From positions 1 to 6,262 of the forward strand of contig CAVYHJ010000009.1 of assembly GCA_963768165.1 (NCBI GenBank): a stretch of DNA of 6,262 nucleotides, in the 5' to 3' direction. Both the position numbers and the translations under genes were made by a program. Position 1 is the stretch's first letter; every line of letters begins with the position of its first letter. Shown here one piece after another: positions 1 to 5,589 of the stretch. The DNA is from CAVYHJ01 sp963768165 [NCBI: uncultured bacterium]. GTDB taxonomy: Bacteria > UBP4 > UBA4092. The notes beneath the pieces are model-generated. The model saw nothing but the letters and a program-made list of their open reading frames with translations. It made no database searches and was not told the DNA's origin.

Positions 1-50
1 AACATTCTTACAAAATTCACCACTTACAAATAATTAAAAATTGTAGTAAA

Positions 51-56
51 AGGAGG
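51..56 (+). promoter_or_regulatory. Strong Shine-Dalgarno site for the small membrane protein
   Basis: AGGAGG lies 8 bases before ATG 65 and continues into GTGAT, so it is close to the full anti-SD complement. It decides the start: an in-frame GTG at 56 would lie inside the SD itself and is not credible. I see no convincing -35/-10 pair in the 50 bases upstream. Confidence 0.85.
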
Positions 57-64
57 TGATTTTG

Positions 65-340
65 ATGAAACCACAGAAATTGAAGGCATTAAAGATGAAA
101 TCTACCGAAATTGTGAGTGTGAGGATTTGTGACGTTGGAGACTTTAAAGAAGTTAAAATTCGAGTTTCACGATGGCTAAGGGGTATTTTTCATAAAGTTC
201 GTTTGTATCTTCTTATTTCGATTTTTGTAGGTCTGATGTCATACGCAATTCATGCCGGAACCGTCAATACGATTTATGAAATGATGGTTGCGTTGGCAAC
301 TTCTTCCCATGTTTCCCAACATTTCACTGAGAAGAAGTGA
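65..340 (+). CDS. Small single-pass membrane protein, function unknown
   Basis: A 91-residue protein that I do not recognise. Residues 1-46 are rich in Lys and Arg with few acidic residues. Residues 47-65 (LYLLISIFVGLMSYAIHAG) form one hydrophobic stretch long enough to cross the membrane. A short tail of about 26 residues follows. The basic N-terminus suggests a cytoplasmic N-terminal half by the positive-inside rule; the Ala-His-Ala-Gly at its end could also be read as a weak signal-peptidase site, but the N-terminal region would be unusually long for that. ATG 65 is chosen because a strong SD lies 8 bases before it. The gene stands alone: it ends 15 bases before a strong hairpin terminator and no gene follows on the same strand for about 400 bases. 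The good SD, intact frame and dedicated terminator support a real expressed gene; its role cannot be told from the sequence. Confidence 0.7.
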   Translation: MKPQKLKALKMKSTEIVSVRICDVGDFKEVKIRVSRWLRGIFHKVRLYLLISIFVGLMSYAIHAGTVNTIYEMMVALATSSHVSQHFTEKK

Positions 341-354
341 TATTTAGTATTACT

Positions 355-387
355 AATAGGCGCCCATTTTTTGTGGGCGCCTATTTT
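355..387 (+). terminator. Rho-independent terminator
   Basis: A perfect 12-bp stem (355-366 pairs with 374-385, core GGCGCCCA/TGGGCGCC) with a 7-base loop TTTTTTG, followed by TTTT. It lies 15 bases after the stop of the small membrane protein and should end its transcript. The T-run after the stem is short, but the stem is very stable. Confidence 0.85.
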
Positions 388-485
388 ACTTGATAAGTGT
401 TTCACATAAATATTTCCAAAGATGCATCAGGAATGAAGTGTTCTTTACGGATTTCCCGATGCCTATTTCAATAAATACGAAAGTG

Positions 486-558
486 TCCAGCCGATATTCT
501 TTACGAAAAATCATACCTAAAAACCACATCATCCTTAGCTTTTCTTTTCCCACCCGTT
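486..558. repeat. Direct repeat, copy 1 (GNAT 3' end)
   Basis: 73 bp that align without gaps to 1337-1409 at an offset of 851 bp, with 8 mismatches by eye (about 89%). The repeat covers the last 18 or so codons of the GNAT reading frame, its stop, and about 15 bp beyond. Both copies have the same orientation. Confidence 0.85.
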
Positions 559-674
559 GATTGATATAGAGCTATTGCAGGGAGATTGGATTCATTGGTG
601 ATGGCAAACATTTTCAGGTAATGATGCTCTTGGCAGATTTTGTGGAATTCATGGATTAACGCTTTAGCGATACC
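501..674 (-). pseudogene. GNAT acetyltransferase, C-terminal fragment
   Basis: Read on the minus strand, 57 residues remain open, beginning GIAKALIHEFHKICQ and ending DDVVFRYDFS. GIAKALI matches the acetyl-CoA-binding end of motif A of GNAT enzymes (R/QxxGIxxxLI), MFAITNES sits where the next beta strand is expected, and PAIALYQSTGGKRK matches motif B (N/PxAxxLYxxxGF-like). The last part recalls AAC(3)-I-like acetyltransferases, but the substrate cannot be inferred. A TAA at 675-677 directly precedes GIA, and the codons beyond it (to a further stop at 708-710) are only weakly GNAT-like, so the first 90 or so residues of a normal GNAT are missing. I see no start codon. This is a dead gene end. 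A shorter, diverged copy of its 3' end is found at 1352-1408. Confidence 0.75.
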
Positions 675-720
675 TTATTTAAAATACCTTCCGTATCCCA
701 AACAACCCTAAAGTGTGTTG

Positions 721-729
721 TGATATAAT
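721..729 (+). promoter_or_regulatory. Extended -10 promoter, probably leaderless
   Basis: TGATATAAT is a perfect TATAAT box with the TGn extension. No TTGACA-like -35 lies 16-18 bases upstream, which is usual for extended -10 promoters. ATG 736 starts only 6 bases after the box, where transcription itself should start, so the mRNA would be leaderless. The same arrangement is seen before the helicase gene at 2638. Confidence 0.65.
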
Positions 730-735
730 TTTCCT

Positions 736-924
736 ATGAAAGTAGACCGGAAAAAAAGCTATATCGGAAAATCACCAAGGAATGACGTGGGTTTTTCAAA
801 AAGATCTCCTTCAGAGAACGTCTCTTTTATGTGGGAACTGACCGCTGAGATATGGTCTCTCAAAAAATCACCTTATGTTAAACGAAGATTATGTAGAAAT
901 ATTACAAAGCTTATTAAACAATAA
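736..924 (+). CDS. Small basic protein upstream of and overlapping the NTase gene
   Basis: A 62-residue protein, rich in Lys, Arg and Ser at its N-terminus, with a more structured second half (ENVSFMWELTAEIWSL, then RRLCRNITKLIKQ) that looks helical. It has no membrane segment. It lacks an SD, but ATG 736 lies at the expected transcription start of an extended -10 promoter. Its 3' end overlaps the nucleotidyltransferase gene by 50 bp in another frame, which suggests translational coupling. Small partner proteins in front of DUF6036/AbiEii-like nucleotidyltransferases are common, and by analogy this could be an antitoxin or partner subunit; that is inference from position only. Doubt remains, because the overlap is long for a natural gene pair and the downstream gene is broken. 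Confidence 0.5.
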   Translation: MKVDRKKSYIGKSPRNDVGFSKRSPSENVSFMWELTAEIWSLKKSPYVKRRLCRNITKLIKQ

Positions 925-1327
925 GGTAAAATTTATGATAGTAGGCGCTTATGCGATGGGAGCCTACGGTTATCCCCGCGCCACAGGGGATTTTGATATT
1001 TGGGTGGAATCCTCTCTCAAAAATTCAGAAAAGATATATCAATCTCTTGCAGAATTTGGCGCACCCCTTTCTGAAATTACAAAAAATACCTTTGCAGAAA
1101 AAGGGATTATATTCCAAATCGGCATAGCTCCAAGGCGCATTGATATTATTACGCATATTGATGGTGTTGCTTTCAAAGACGCCTACAAAACAAAAAAGAT
1201 GATTAAAATTTAAAATGTCAAAGCACCTTTTATTTCAAAAGCCCATCTCCTTAAGAATAAACAATCCACCAGCAGAAAAAAAGATAAATTAGACGCACTA
1301 ATTTTAAAAACAAAGAAAAACACTTAA
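875..1327 (+). pseudogene. DUF6036/AbiEii-like nucleotidyltransferase, cut by an in-frame stop
   Basis: The open part (875-1213) is 112 residues. It has the nucleotidyltransferase fold signature: GAYAMGAYGYPRATGDFDIW with Gly24, the PRAT turn and the metal-binding pair Asp39/Asp41, then RRIDIIT with a candidate third Asp at 90. TAA at 1211-1213 stops it, but the same frame continues for 37 more codons (NVKAPFISKAHLLKNKQSTS, then KDKLDALIL) to TAA 1325-1327. That tail matches the family's usual C-terminus (hxxNKxATGRxKDxxDxxxL). The full frame would be 150 residues, the normal length of the family. The lesion is a substitution type, for example GAA to TAA, not an indel. Related proteins act as toxins or AMP/NMP-transferases in toxin-antitoxin pairs and as phage defence; that role here is inferred. 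ATG 875 has no SD and would depend on coupling to the overlapping upstream gene. All catalytic motifs lie before the stop, so a shortened protein might still fold. Confidence 0.8.
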
Positions 1328-1336
1328 ATAATATTT

Positions 1337-1409
1337 TCCAGCAGATATTCTTTAAAAATAATCATACCTAAAAACCACATCGTCCTTACATTTTCTTTTC
1401 CCACCTGTT
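1337..1409. repeat. Direct repeat, copy 2 (GNAT 3' end)
   Basis: Partner of 486-558, same orientation, gap-free, about 89% identical. It begins 10 bp after the remnant stop of the nucleotidyltransferase. Sequence similarity to copy 1 ends abruptly at 1409. Confidence 0.85.
1352..1408 (-). pseudogene. Second GNAT C-terminal remnant
   Basis: The minus strand reads TGGKRKCKDDVVFRYDYF then TAA, against TGGKRKAKDDVVFRYDFS in the first copy. Only these 18 or so codons are recognisable. Upstream of them the frame diverges (KAI replaces the LYQS context) and runs into a stop near the 3' end of the HAF-repeat gene. The changes between copies keep the reading sense (Ala/Cys, Phe/Tyr), so the two fragments derive from similar coding sequences and have since drifted. 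Confidence 0.7.
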
Positions 1410-1428
1410 ATCGCTTTATCTTCATAAG

Positions 1429-2544
1429 TTATTTAAATGTGGAATGCTCCCCATGATGAGGTAAATCCATTTCATCGGGAGTGTTGTTGAGAGAATTCGA
1501 GTAGTTCATCCAATCTTCCACGGGAACTGCTGTACTCCAGAGAACAGCAGTAGAACTGAGCGATGTATTCAGTGAAAATCCGACCACTTGACCAGAGTTA
1601 TTAATACCTTTCGCCGAACTCTCAATCTCTCCCGGCAGGGTACCCAGGTTTAGGATAGTCCCGCCGCTCCAGAGCACCGCATTTTCATTACCTAATGAAT
1701 CAATGGCGTAACCGACCGCTTCACCGGAACTATTTATCCCGAAAGCCTCGCTCCTTATCCCTCCCGGTAGGTTTCCCAAGGTTTGGATGGTTCCACCGCT
1801 CCAGGCCACAGCATTATAATGAAATAATGAGTCAAAGGCTAAACCGACTATTTGATTGGAATCGTTAATTCCATTCGCCTGACTCTCTACTCCTCCTGGC
1901 AGATTTCCCAAAAGATGGATAGTTGTTCCGCTCCAAGACACGGCTTGAAAATGACCTATTGAATCGTAGGCATAGCCTACCACTAGTCCGAAATTATTAA
2001 TTGCCAAAGCAGCATTCTGGACCCCTCCCGGCAGAGTTCCCAATTCTTGAATGGTCCCGCCGCTCCAGAGCACTGCATATTCAACACCGGATGAATCAAT
2101 GGCGTAGCCGACCACTTGACCGGAACTATTTATCCCGAAAGCCTCGCTCCCTATCCCTCCTGGCAGTATTCCCAAATCTTGAATAGTTCCTTGACTCCAA
2201 AGCACGGCGTGATAATTCTCAGTTGAATAAAATGAATAGCCGACCGCTTCACCGGAATTATTGATACTCTCGCCAAGGCACACTGTTTCTCCCGACAATG
2301 CACCCAAATCCTGAGCCGTTCCACCACTCCAGAGCAGGGCTTTATTCGTCAGTTTTGAATAAAAATCATAATATCCTATTGCTTGACCGGAGTCGTTAAT
2401 ACCGAAGGCGGCACTTCCTACATTTCCCGCAGGGGGAGGTAGAGTGCTGATAGAGTAGGTGGGCAAGGCACCCGCCGGCAAGACCAATAAGGATAATCCT
2501 ATCCCCATTAATAAAATAGATATTTTCCGATCGCGTTTGCTCAT
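1429..2544 (-). CDS. Exported HAF-repeat protein
   Basis: A 371-residue protein with a classic signal peptide: basic start (KRDRK), hydrophobic core at residues 10-23 (ILLMGIGLSLLVLP), and a likely cut after Ala26 (AGA/LP). The rest is seven repeats of about 44 residues from residue 35 to 343. The consensus is LGxLPGGxxSxAxGINxSGQxVGYAxDSxGxxxAVLWSGGTIQ, the pattern of the HAF extracellular repeat family (TIGR02913). These repeats are thought to form a beta-propeller-like or beta-solenoid fold; no enzymatic motif is seen. The last 28 residues (DWMNYSNSLNN to HGEHSTFK) are non-repetitive, with a His-rich patch and no sorting signal such as LPXTG or PEP-CTERM, so the protein is probably secreted or periplasmic. 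ATG 2544 is preceded by GAGG at 8 bases. The frame is intact, unlike its neighbours on both sides. Function unknown; binding or surface roles are guesses. Confidence 0.88.
   Translation of the reverse strand: MSKRDRKISILLMGIGLSLLVLPAGALPTYSISTLPPPAGNVGSAAFGINDSGQAIGYYDFYSKLTNKALLWSGGTAQDLGALSGETVCLGESINNSGEAVGYSFYSTENYHAVLWSQGTIQDLGILPGGIGSEAFGINSSGQVVGYAIDSSGVEYAVLWSGGTIQELGTLPGGVQNAALAINNFGLVVGYAYDSIGHFQAVSWSGTTIHLLGNLPGGVESQANGINDSNQIVGLAFDSLFHYNAVAWSGGTIQTLGNLPGGIRSEAFGINSSGEAVGYAIDSLGNENAVLWSGGTILNLGTLPGEIESSAKGINNSGQVVGFSLNTSLSSTAVLWSTAVPVEDWMNYSNSLNNTPDEMDLPHHGEHSTFK
1516..2442 (-). repeat. 132-bp tandem repeats encoding the HAF units
   Basis: Seven units of about 132 bp. The six complete 44-codon units occupy residues 80-123, 124-167, 168-211, 212-255, 256-299 and 300-343, and a slightly longer first unit covers 35-79. 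Adjacent units have drifted, but two units three apart are nearly the same: 1695-1764 matches 2091-2160 at 66 of 70 bases, exactly 396 bp (3 x 132) apart. Confidence 0.85.
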
Positions 2545-2552
2545 TATTCATT

Positions 2553-2556
2553 CCTC
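2553..2556 (-). promoter_or_regulatory. Ribosome binding site of the HAF-repeat gene
   Basis: On the minus strand GAGG lies 8 bases before the ATG. A nearer ATG at 2549-2551 is out of frame and too close to the site. Confidence 0.65.
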
Positions 2557-2589
2557 GCTCAAGTAAAATCTAAAAGAAATGTAAATATT

Positions 2590-2618
2590 AATCTAGTGCT
2601 TATTTTATAAATTGTCAA
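2590..2618 (-). promoter_or_regulatory. Promoter candidate for the HAF-repeat gene
   Basis: On the minus strand there is a perfect -35 TTGACA (2613-2618), a 17-base spacer, then TAGATT (2590-2595) as the -10, matching TATAAT at four of six bases. This leaves a leader of about 40 bases with an SD, so unlike the helicase gene this transcript is leadered. Confidence 0.6.
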
Positions 2619-2621
2619 CCA

Positions 2622-2630
2622 TGCTATAAT
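2622..2630 (+). promoter_or_regulatory. Extended -10 promoter of the helicase-nuclease gene
   Basis: TGCTATAAT has a perfect -10 with the TGn extension, 7 bases before ATG 2638. There is no SD and no good -35 at normal spacing, so a leaderless transcript is likely. It lies 4 bases upstream of the -35 of the divergent HAF-repeat promoter, so the two polymerases probably compete for this site. Confidence 0.7.
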
Positions 2631-2637
2631 CCTTTTT

Positions 2638-2847
2638 ATGGATCTATTTGATACACCGGAACCACTTACACCCGTAGAGAAAATATTGGAACCCCTCGAC
2701 CCGCATCAGCGGGAAGCGGTGATTTATGGGGAAGGGCCGTTATTGATTGTGGCGGCGCGGGGACGGGAAAAACAACCGTCATCACTCATCGCATCGCCTA
2801 TCTCATCACCTCTAAAATTGCCAAACCGGAAGAAATATTGGCGTTGA
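2638..2847 (+). CDS. Helicase N-terminal segment (ends after first frameshift)
   Basis: Open for 69 codons, but only residues 1-39 are helicase: a short acidic leader, the Q motif LDPHQREAV that contacts adenine, and the strand LLIVA leading into Walker A. After GTG GCG at 2754 the frame is wrong, and the last 30 residues (RGREKQPSSL onward) are out-of-frame translation. Restoring one G in the GCGG run at 2754-2755 gives VAGAGTGKTTVITHR, the ATP-binding loop. ATG 2638 is the natural start because the -10 box lies 7 bases before it. Confidence 0.7.
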   Translation: MDLFDTPEPLTPVEKILEPLDPHQREAVIYGEGPLLIVAARGREKQPSSLIASPISSPLKLPNRKKYWR

Positions 2848-4034
2848 CGTTTACCGATAAAGCCTCCGCGGAAATGGAAGAGCGCGTGGACATGCTCGTC
2901 CCTTATGGCTATACCGATGTTTTAATCAGCACCTTTCACGCCTTCGGAGACAGGTTACTGCGGGATTATGCCTTGGAATTGGGACTCACTCCCGATTTCA
3001 GAGTCTTGACCGTACCGGAACAAATCATTTTCCTAAGAGATCACATCTTTGATTTCCCTATGAAATATTTTCGTCCACTAGGAGACCCGACCAAATATTT
3101 ATCCGCCATTTCAAAACTCATCAGCCGGTGTAAAGATGAAGATATCACGCCGGAAGAGTATTTGCGTTATGCCAATGAGTTAAAAGAAAAATCAATGACA
3201 GAATCCGACAATGTTGAATTGGCGGATGAATCTACTCGCCAAATGGAATTGGCGTTAAGTTATCAGAAATATCAGGAATTGATGGCGAAATATGGCATGG
3301 CGGATTTTGGTGACCAGGTTTCACTGGCTCTAAAATTATTCAGGGAACGTCCGACAATTCTGAAAAGGTTTCAAGACAGATTTAGATATATTCTGGTGGA
3401 TGAATTTCAAGATACCAATTACGCTCAGTTTGAATTGGTAAAGACATTAGCGAAAACATATAAAAATATTACTGTCGTGGGTGACGATGACCAGAGCATT
3501 TACAAATTCCGCGGCGCGGCGATTAGTAATATCCTTGGATTCATGGATGCGTATCTCAACGCCAAACAGGTGGTGCTAACACAAAATTATCGCTCAACGC
3601 AGCCGATTTTAGATTCCGCCTATCGTTTGGTGAAATACAATAACCCGGATAGATTGGAAACGAAAAATAATATCAATAAGAAATTAATTTCAAAAACGCC
3701 AACAGGATTACCCGTTCAACATCTTCACTTTGATACGTTATTTACAGAAGGGGACACCGTTGCACGTATCATCAGAGAAAAAGTAGATAAAGGTGAAAAC
3801 GCCTATCGTGATTTTGCAATACTGGTAAGAAGTAACAATGATGCCGATGTTTTCCTGCGCTCTTTGAATATGCAAAACATCCCCTGGCATTTTACAGGGA
3901 ATCAAGGACTTTATTCACGGGAAGAGATTCGTTTATTGATTTCCTTTCTGCGAAGTATCTCGACTCTCCATGACAGTATCAGCCTGTATTATTTATGCGT
4001 TTCTGAGATTTATCAATTAAGTCCTCTGACGTGA
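2838..4034 (+). CDS. UvrD-like helicase core segment (domains 1A, 1B, 2A start)
   Basis: The longest open piece, 398 codons. The true helicase frame begins upstream at about 2755, so the TTG at 2838 is only an apparent start inside LALTFTDKAS (motif Ia). It includes the 1B domain, Walker B DEFQDT, the glutamine loop GDDDQSIYKFRGA (motif III region), and motif IV QNYRSTQPIL, followed by the REEIRLLISFLR region that ends domain 2A's first part. All catalytic residues of this part are present and the segment is free of indels for about 1.27 kb. The last few codons after CTG 4028 are out of frame. On its own it lacks the Walker A lysine and motifs V-VI, so it could not hydrolyse ATP. Confidence 0.85.
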   Translation: MALTFTDKASAEMEERVDMLVPYGYTDVLISTFHAFGDRLLRDYALELGLTPDFRVLTVPEQIIFLRDHIFDFPMKYFRPLGDPTKYLSAISKLISRCKDEDITPEEYLRYANELKEKSMTESDNVELADESTRQMELALSYQKYQELMAKYGMADFGDQVSLALKLFRERPTILKRFQDRFRYILVDEFQDTNYAQFELVKTLAKTYKNITVVGDDDQSIYKFRGAAISNILGFMDAYLNAKQVVLTQNYRSTQPILDSAYRLVKYNNPDRLETKNNINKKLISKTPTGLPVQHLHFDTLFTEGDTVARIIREKVDKGENAYRDFAILVRSNNDADVFLRSLNMQNIPWHFTGNQGLYSREEIRLLISFLRSISTLHDSISLYYLCVSEIYQLSPLT

Positions 4035-4047
4035 CACTCTGTATGAT

Positions 4048-4474
4048 TACGCCAGCCGTAAACATCATACGCTCTATTATGTCTTTCAACATTTGGAAGA
4101 ATTCGAGGAATTGAACGATATCGGAACGGACAGCCTGGCGACCATTAAAAAAGTGATTGAGGATATAAATCCTATATCGAGTTATCCCCAAGTTACCCAC
4201 CGGACAAGTATTGTATGAATTTCTCAACCGGTCGGGTTATATAAAACACTTGACAGCCTTTCCGAATTTAGTCAATGAAGTCAAAGTCAAAAACATTGCC
4301 AAGTTTTTTGAGACCGTCCGCCATATCGGACAAGTTTTGGTACATGACCTTGTCCCTTTATTTGTGGAATACTTGGATACCTTGATAAACGCAGGAGACG
4401 ATCCGGCGGTTGCGGAAGCAGACCCGGACGTGGATGCGGTGAATGTATTGACAATTCACAAAGCCAAAGGGTTG
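4048..4474 (+). pseudogene. Helicase 2B/2A fragments between frameshifts
   Basis: Three short pieces of the same protein in successive frames. 4048-4172 reads YASRKHHTLYYVFQHLEEF and on to KKVIEDIN. 4173-4189 reads YIELS. 4190-4474 reads KLPTGQVLYEFLNRSGYIKH and on to motif V, VNVLTIHKAKGL, which couples ATP and DNA binding. The third frame then runs on to a stop at 4648, but everything after 4474 there is noise. Just before 4048, 4029-4045 fits best as DVTLCM in yet another frame, although a single extra A at 4029 (PLRDTLYDYA) is an alternative reading. Confidence 0.7.
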
Positions 4475-4481
4475 CATTCCG

Positions 4482-4814
4482 GTGGTCTTCATGGTGAGTT
4501 TGGTATCTCAAAAATTCCCTGTGCGAAATCGAACGGAGCCATTGCCCGTTCCAGACTCACTCATCAAAGATGTTTTGACATCGGGCGATTTTCATTTACA
4601 GGAAGAACGGCGATTATTTTATGTGGGAATGACCCGTGCGAAAAATGAATTGTATTTGACCACAGCAGAAGATTACGGCGGAAAACGCACCCGGAAAATC
4701 AGCCAATTCGTGAGGGAAGCGTTGGATTTGCCGAAAACAGATGTTGCCATTACCAAAGCCTCCGCGCAGGTCGTCATTGAACGGGAAGCTCCTCCCCTCC
4801 TGACATACCTTTGA
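4482..4814 (+). CDS. Helicase C-terminal segment with motif VI
   Basis: 110 codons from an apparent GTG start that is really internal: VVFMVSLVSQKFPV follows motif V. It holds EERRLFYVGMTRAK (from 4602), the arginine-finger motif VI of UvrD-family helicases, then LYLTTAEDYGG and a linker rich in Pro and Glu (REAPPLLTYL). TGA 4812-4814 ends it exactly where the nuclease frame begins at TTG 4811; one more T in the CTTTG run would fuse them. It has no function of its own. Confidence 0.75.
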   Translation: MVFMVSLVSQKFPVRNRTEPLPVPDSLIKDVLTSGDFHLQEERRLFYVGMTRAKNELYLTTAEDYGGKRTRKISQFVREALDLPKTDVAITKASAQVVIEREAPPLLTYL

Positions 4815-5587
4815 CCGACTCAACAATCCCTGAGAGCGAAATGATTAGCGTCAGTCCCTATCAAATTGACGATTATCAAACCTGTCCTCTGAAATATAAA
4901 TTTATCCATGTATTGCGTGTACCGATTTTGCAACATCATGCTGTTGTATATGGTGCGGCATTACATGAAGCCATTCGGTTTTATCATCAACGAAAGAAAG
5001 AAAATCTCCCGGTCACCATCGAAGAAGTCATCAAGGTATTTGAATTCGCCTGGGTCAACGAGGGATTTTTGACAAGAGAACATGAGGAACAACGGATGGA
5101 AGCGGGAAGGCAGACGTTACGGAGATTTTTTAATGAGCAGGAAGAATCGGGAGTCATGCCGACTTATGTGGAAAAAGATTTTAATTTTATGATTGATAAC
5201 ACGCGCGTTAAGGGACGTTGGGACAGGGTGGACATCAAAGAAAATGGCGAAGTCGCCATCATAGATTTCAAATCGTCAGAGGTGGATGATCCGAAGACCG
5301 CTGATAAAAAAGCCAAAGAAAGTATACAGCTTTCGGTTTACGCGTTAGCGTATCAACAAATGCATGGAAAAATTCCCGACAGGTTGGAATTACATTTCCT
5401 GGAAACCGGATTGGTCGGGGTCGCAAAAGAAGAAGATGAAGATTTACAAGAAACAGAAGAAACCATTCGAGAAGTCGCTAAAGGAATCCGCTCACGCAAT
5501 TTCACCGCCACCCCCACTTACATGGCATGCCGTTATTGCGCCTATAATCAGATTTGTCCGAATACAGCGGCAAAAGCGGAAGAATAA
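4811..5587 (+). CDS. RecB-like PD-(D/E)XK nuclease domain with iron-sulfur cysteines
   Basis: 258 codons, intact, matching the PDDEXK_1/RecB C-terminal nuclease domain. The pattern is: SPYQIDDYQTCPLKYKF (Cys25), GAALHEA (Gly48, His52), Glu121, GRWDRVD with catalytic Asp138, IIDFKSS with Asp152 and Lys154, QLSVY (Gln173, Tyr177), then CRYCAYNQIC (Cys240, 243, 249). Cys25 plus the C-x2-C-x5-C cluster is the four-cysteine 4Fe-4S staple seen in AddB and Cas4-like nucleases. All metal and cluster ligands are present. The apparent TTG start at 4811 has no SD, and the domain is normally the C-terminus of the helicase in front of it, so free expression is doubtful. It converges on the minus-strand membrane protein gene, with two bases between the stops. 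Confidence 0.88.
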   Translation: MTDSTIPESEMISVSPYQIDDYQTCPLKYKFIHVLRVPILQHHAVVYGAALHEAIRFYHQRKKENLPVTIEEVIKVFEFAWVNEGFLTREHEEQRMEAGRQTLRRFFNEQEESGVMPTYVEKDFNFMIDNTRVKGRWDRVDIKENGEVAIIDFKSSEVDDPKTADKKAKESIQLSVYALAYQQMHGKIPDRLELHFLETGLVGVAKEEDEDLQETEETIREVAKGIRSRNFTATPTYMACRYCAYNQICPNTAAKAEE

Positions 5588-5589
5588 TA

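Larger units (their letters stand above)
388..735. other. Decayed intergenic region with minus-strand gene remnants
   Basis: There is no intact gene in this stretch. It holds the minus-strand GNAT fragment (501-674) and one copy of the direct repeat (486-558). A short minus-strand open stretch at 402-467 would encode a peptide ending HFIPDASLEIFM; it reads like a genuine protein end but is too short to identify. The right end carries the extended -10 promoter of the next gene. The picture is of eroding minus-strand genes lying between two plus-strand units. Confidence 0.5.
2638..5587 (+). pseudogene. UvrD/Rep-type helicase fused to PD-(D/E)XK nuclease, split by frameshifts
   Basis: Joining the open segments gives one continuous protein of about 985 residues: an SF1A (UvrD/PcrA-like) helicase of about 725 residues and a RecB-like nuclease of about 260. 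Such enzymes (for example mycobacterial AdnB) move along DNA with ATP and cut it, processing double-strand ends for recombination or degrading foreign DNA. Order of motifs: Q motif LDPHQREAV; Walker A GAGTGKTT (interrupted by the first shift); TFTDKAS and STFHAFG; Walker B DEFQDT (3399-3416); VGDDDQSIYKFRGA; QNYRST (3582-3599); VNVLTIHKAKGL (4439-4474); EERRLFYVGMTRAK (from 4602); then the nuclease. Breaks lie near 2754, 4028, 4046, 4172, 4189, 4475-4480 (two bases) and 4812. Adding one base to a short homopolymer at each site restores the frame, and no in-frame nonsense codon is seen. It is either a recent pseudogene or affected by sequence errors. Confidence 0.88.

Noticed and set aside
56-64. 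GTG start at 56 for the small membrane protein
   Set aside because: It overlaps the AGGAGG site; ATG 65 has ideal spacing.
355-387. Integron attC or transposon end
   Set aside because: The perfect short stem with a T tract right after a stop codon is fully explained as a terminator, and no integrase or transposase is visible.
2001-2186. Plus-strand open frame inside the HAF-repeat gene
   Set aside because: Antisense shadow of the 132-bp repeats, with no start signals.
4475-4648. Extension of the 4211 frame to 4648 as an alternative helicase C-terminus
   Set aside because: The sequence after motif V is unlike any helicase, while another frame gives the expected motif VI.
2748-4814. Programmed ribosomal frameshifting in the helicase gene
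   Set aside because: Too many shifts, no slippery heptamer with a stimulatory structure was seen, and one shift lies inside Walker A.
3979-4826. Minus-strand open frames opposite the helicase (3979-4227, 4287-4511, 4614-4826)
   Set aside because: They are antisense to clear helicase motifs and have no recognisable protein features.
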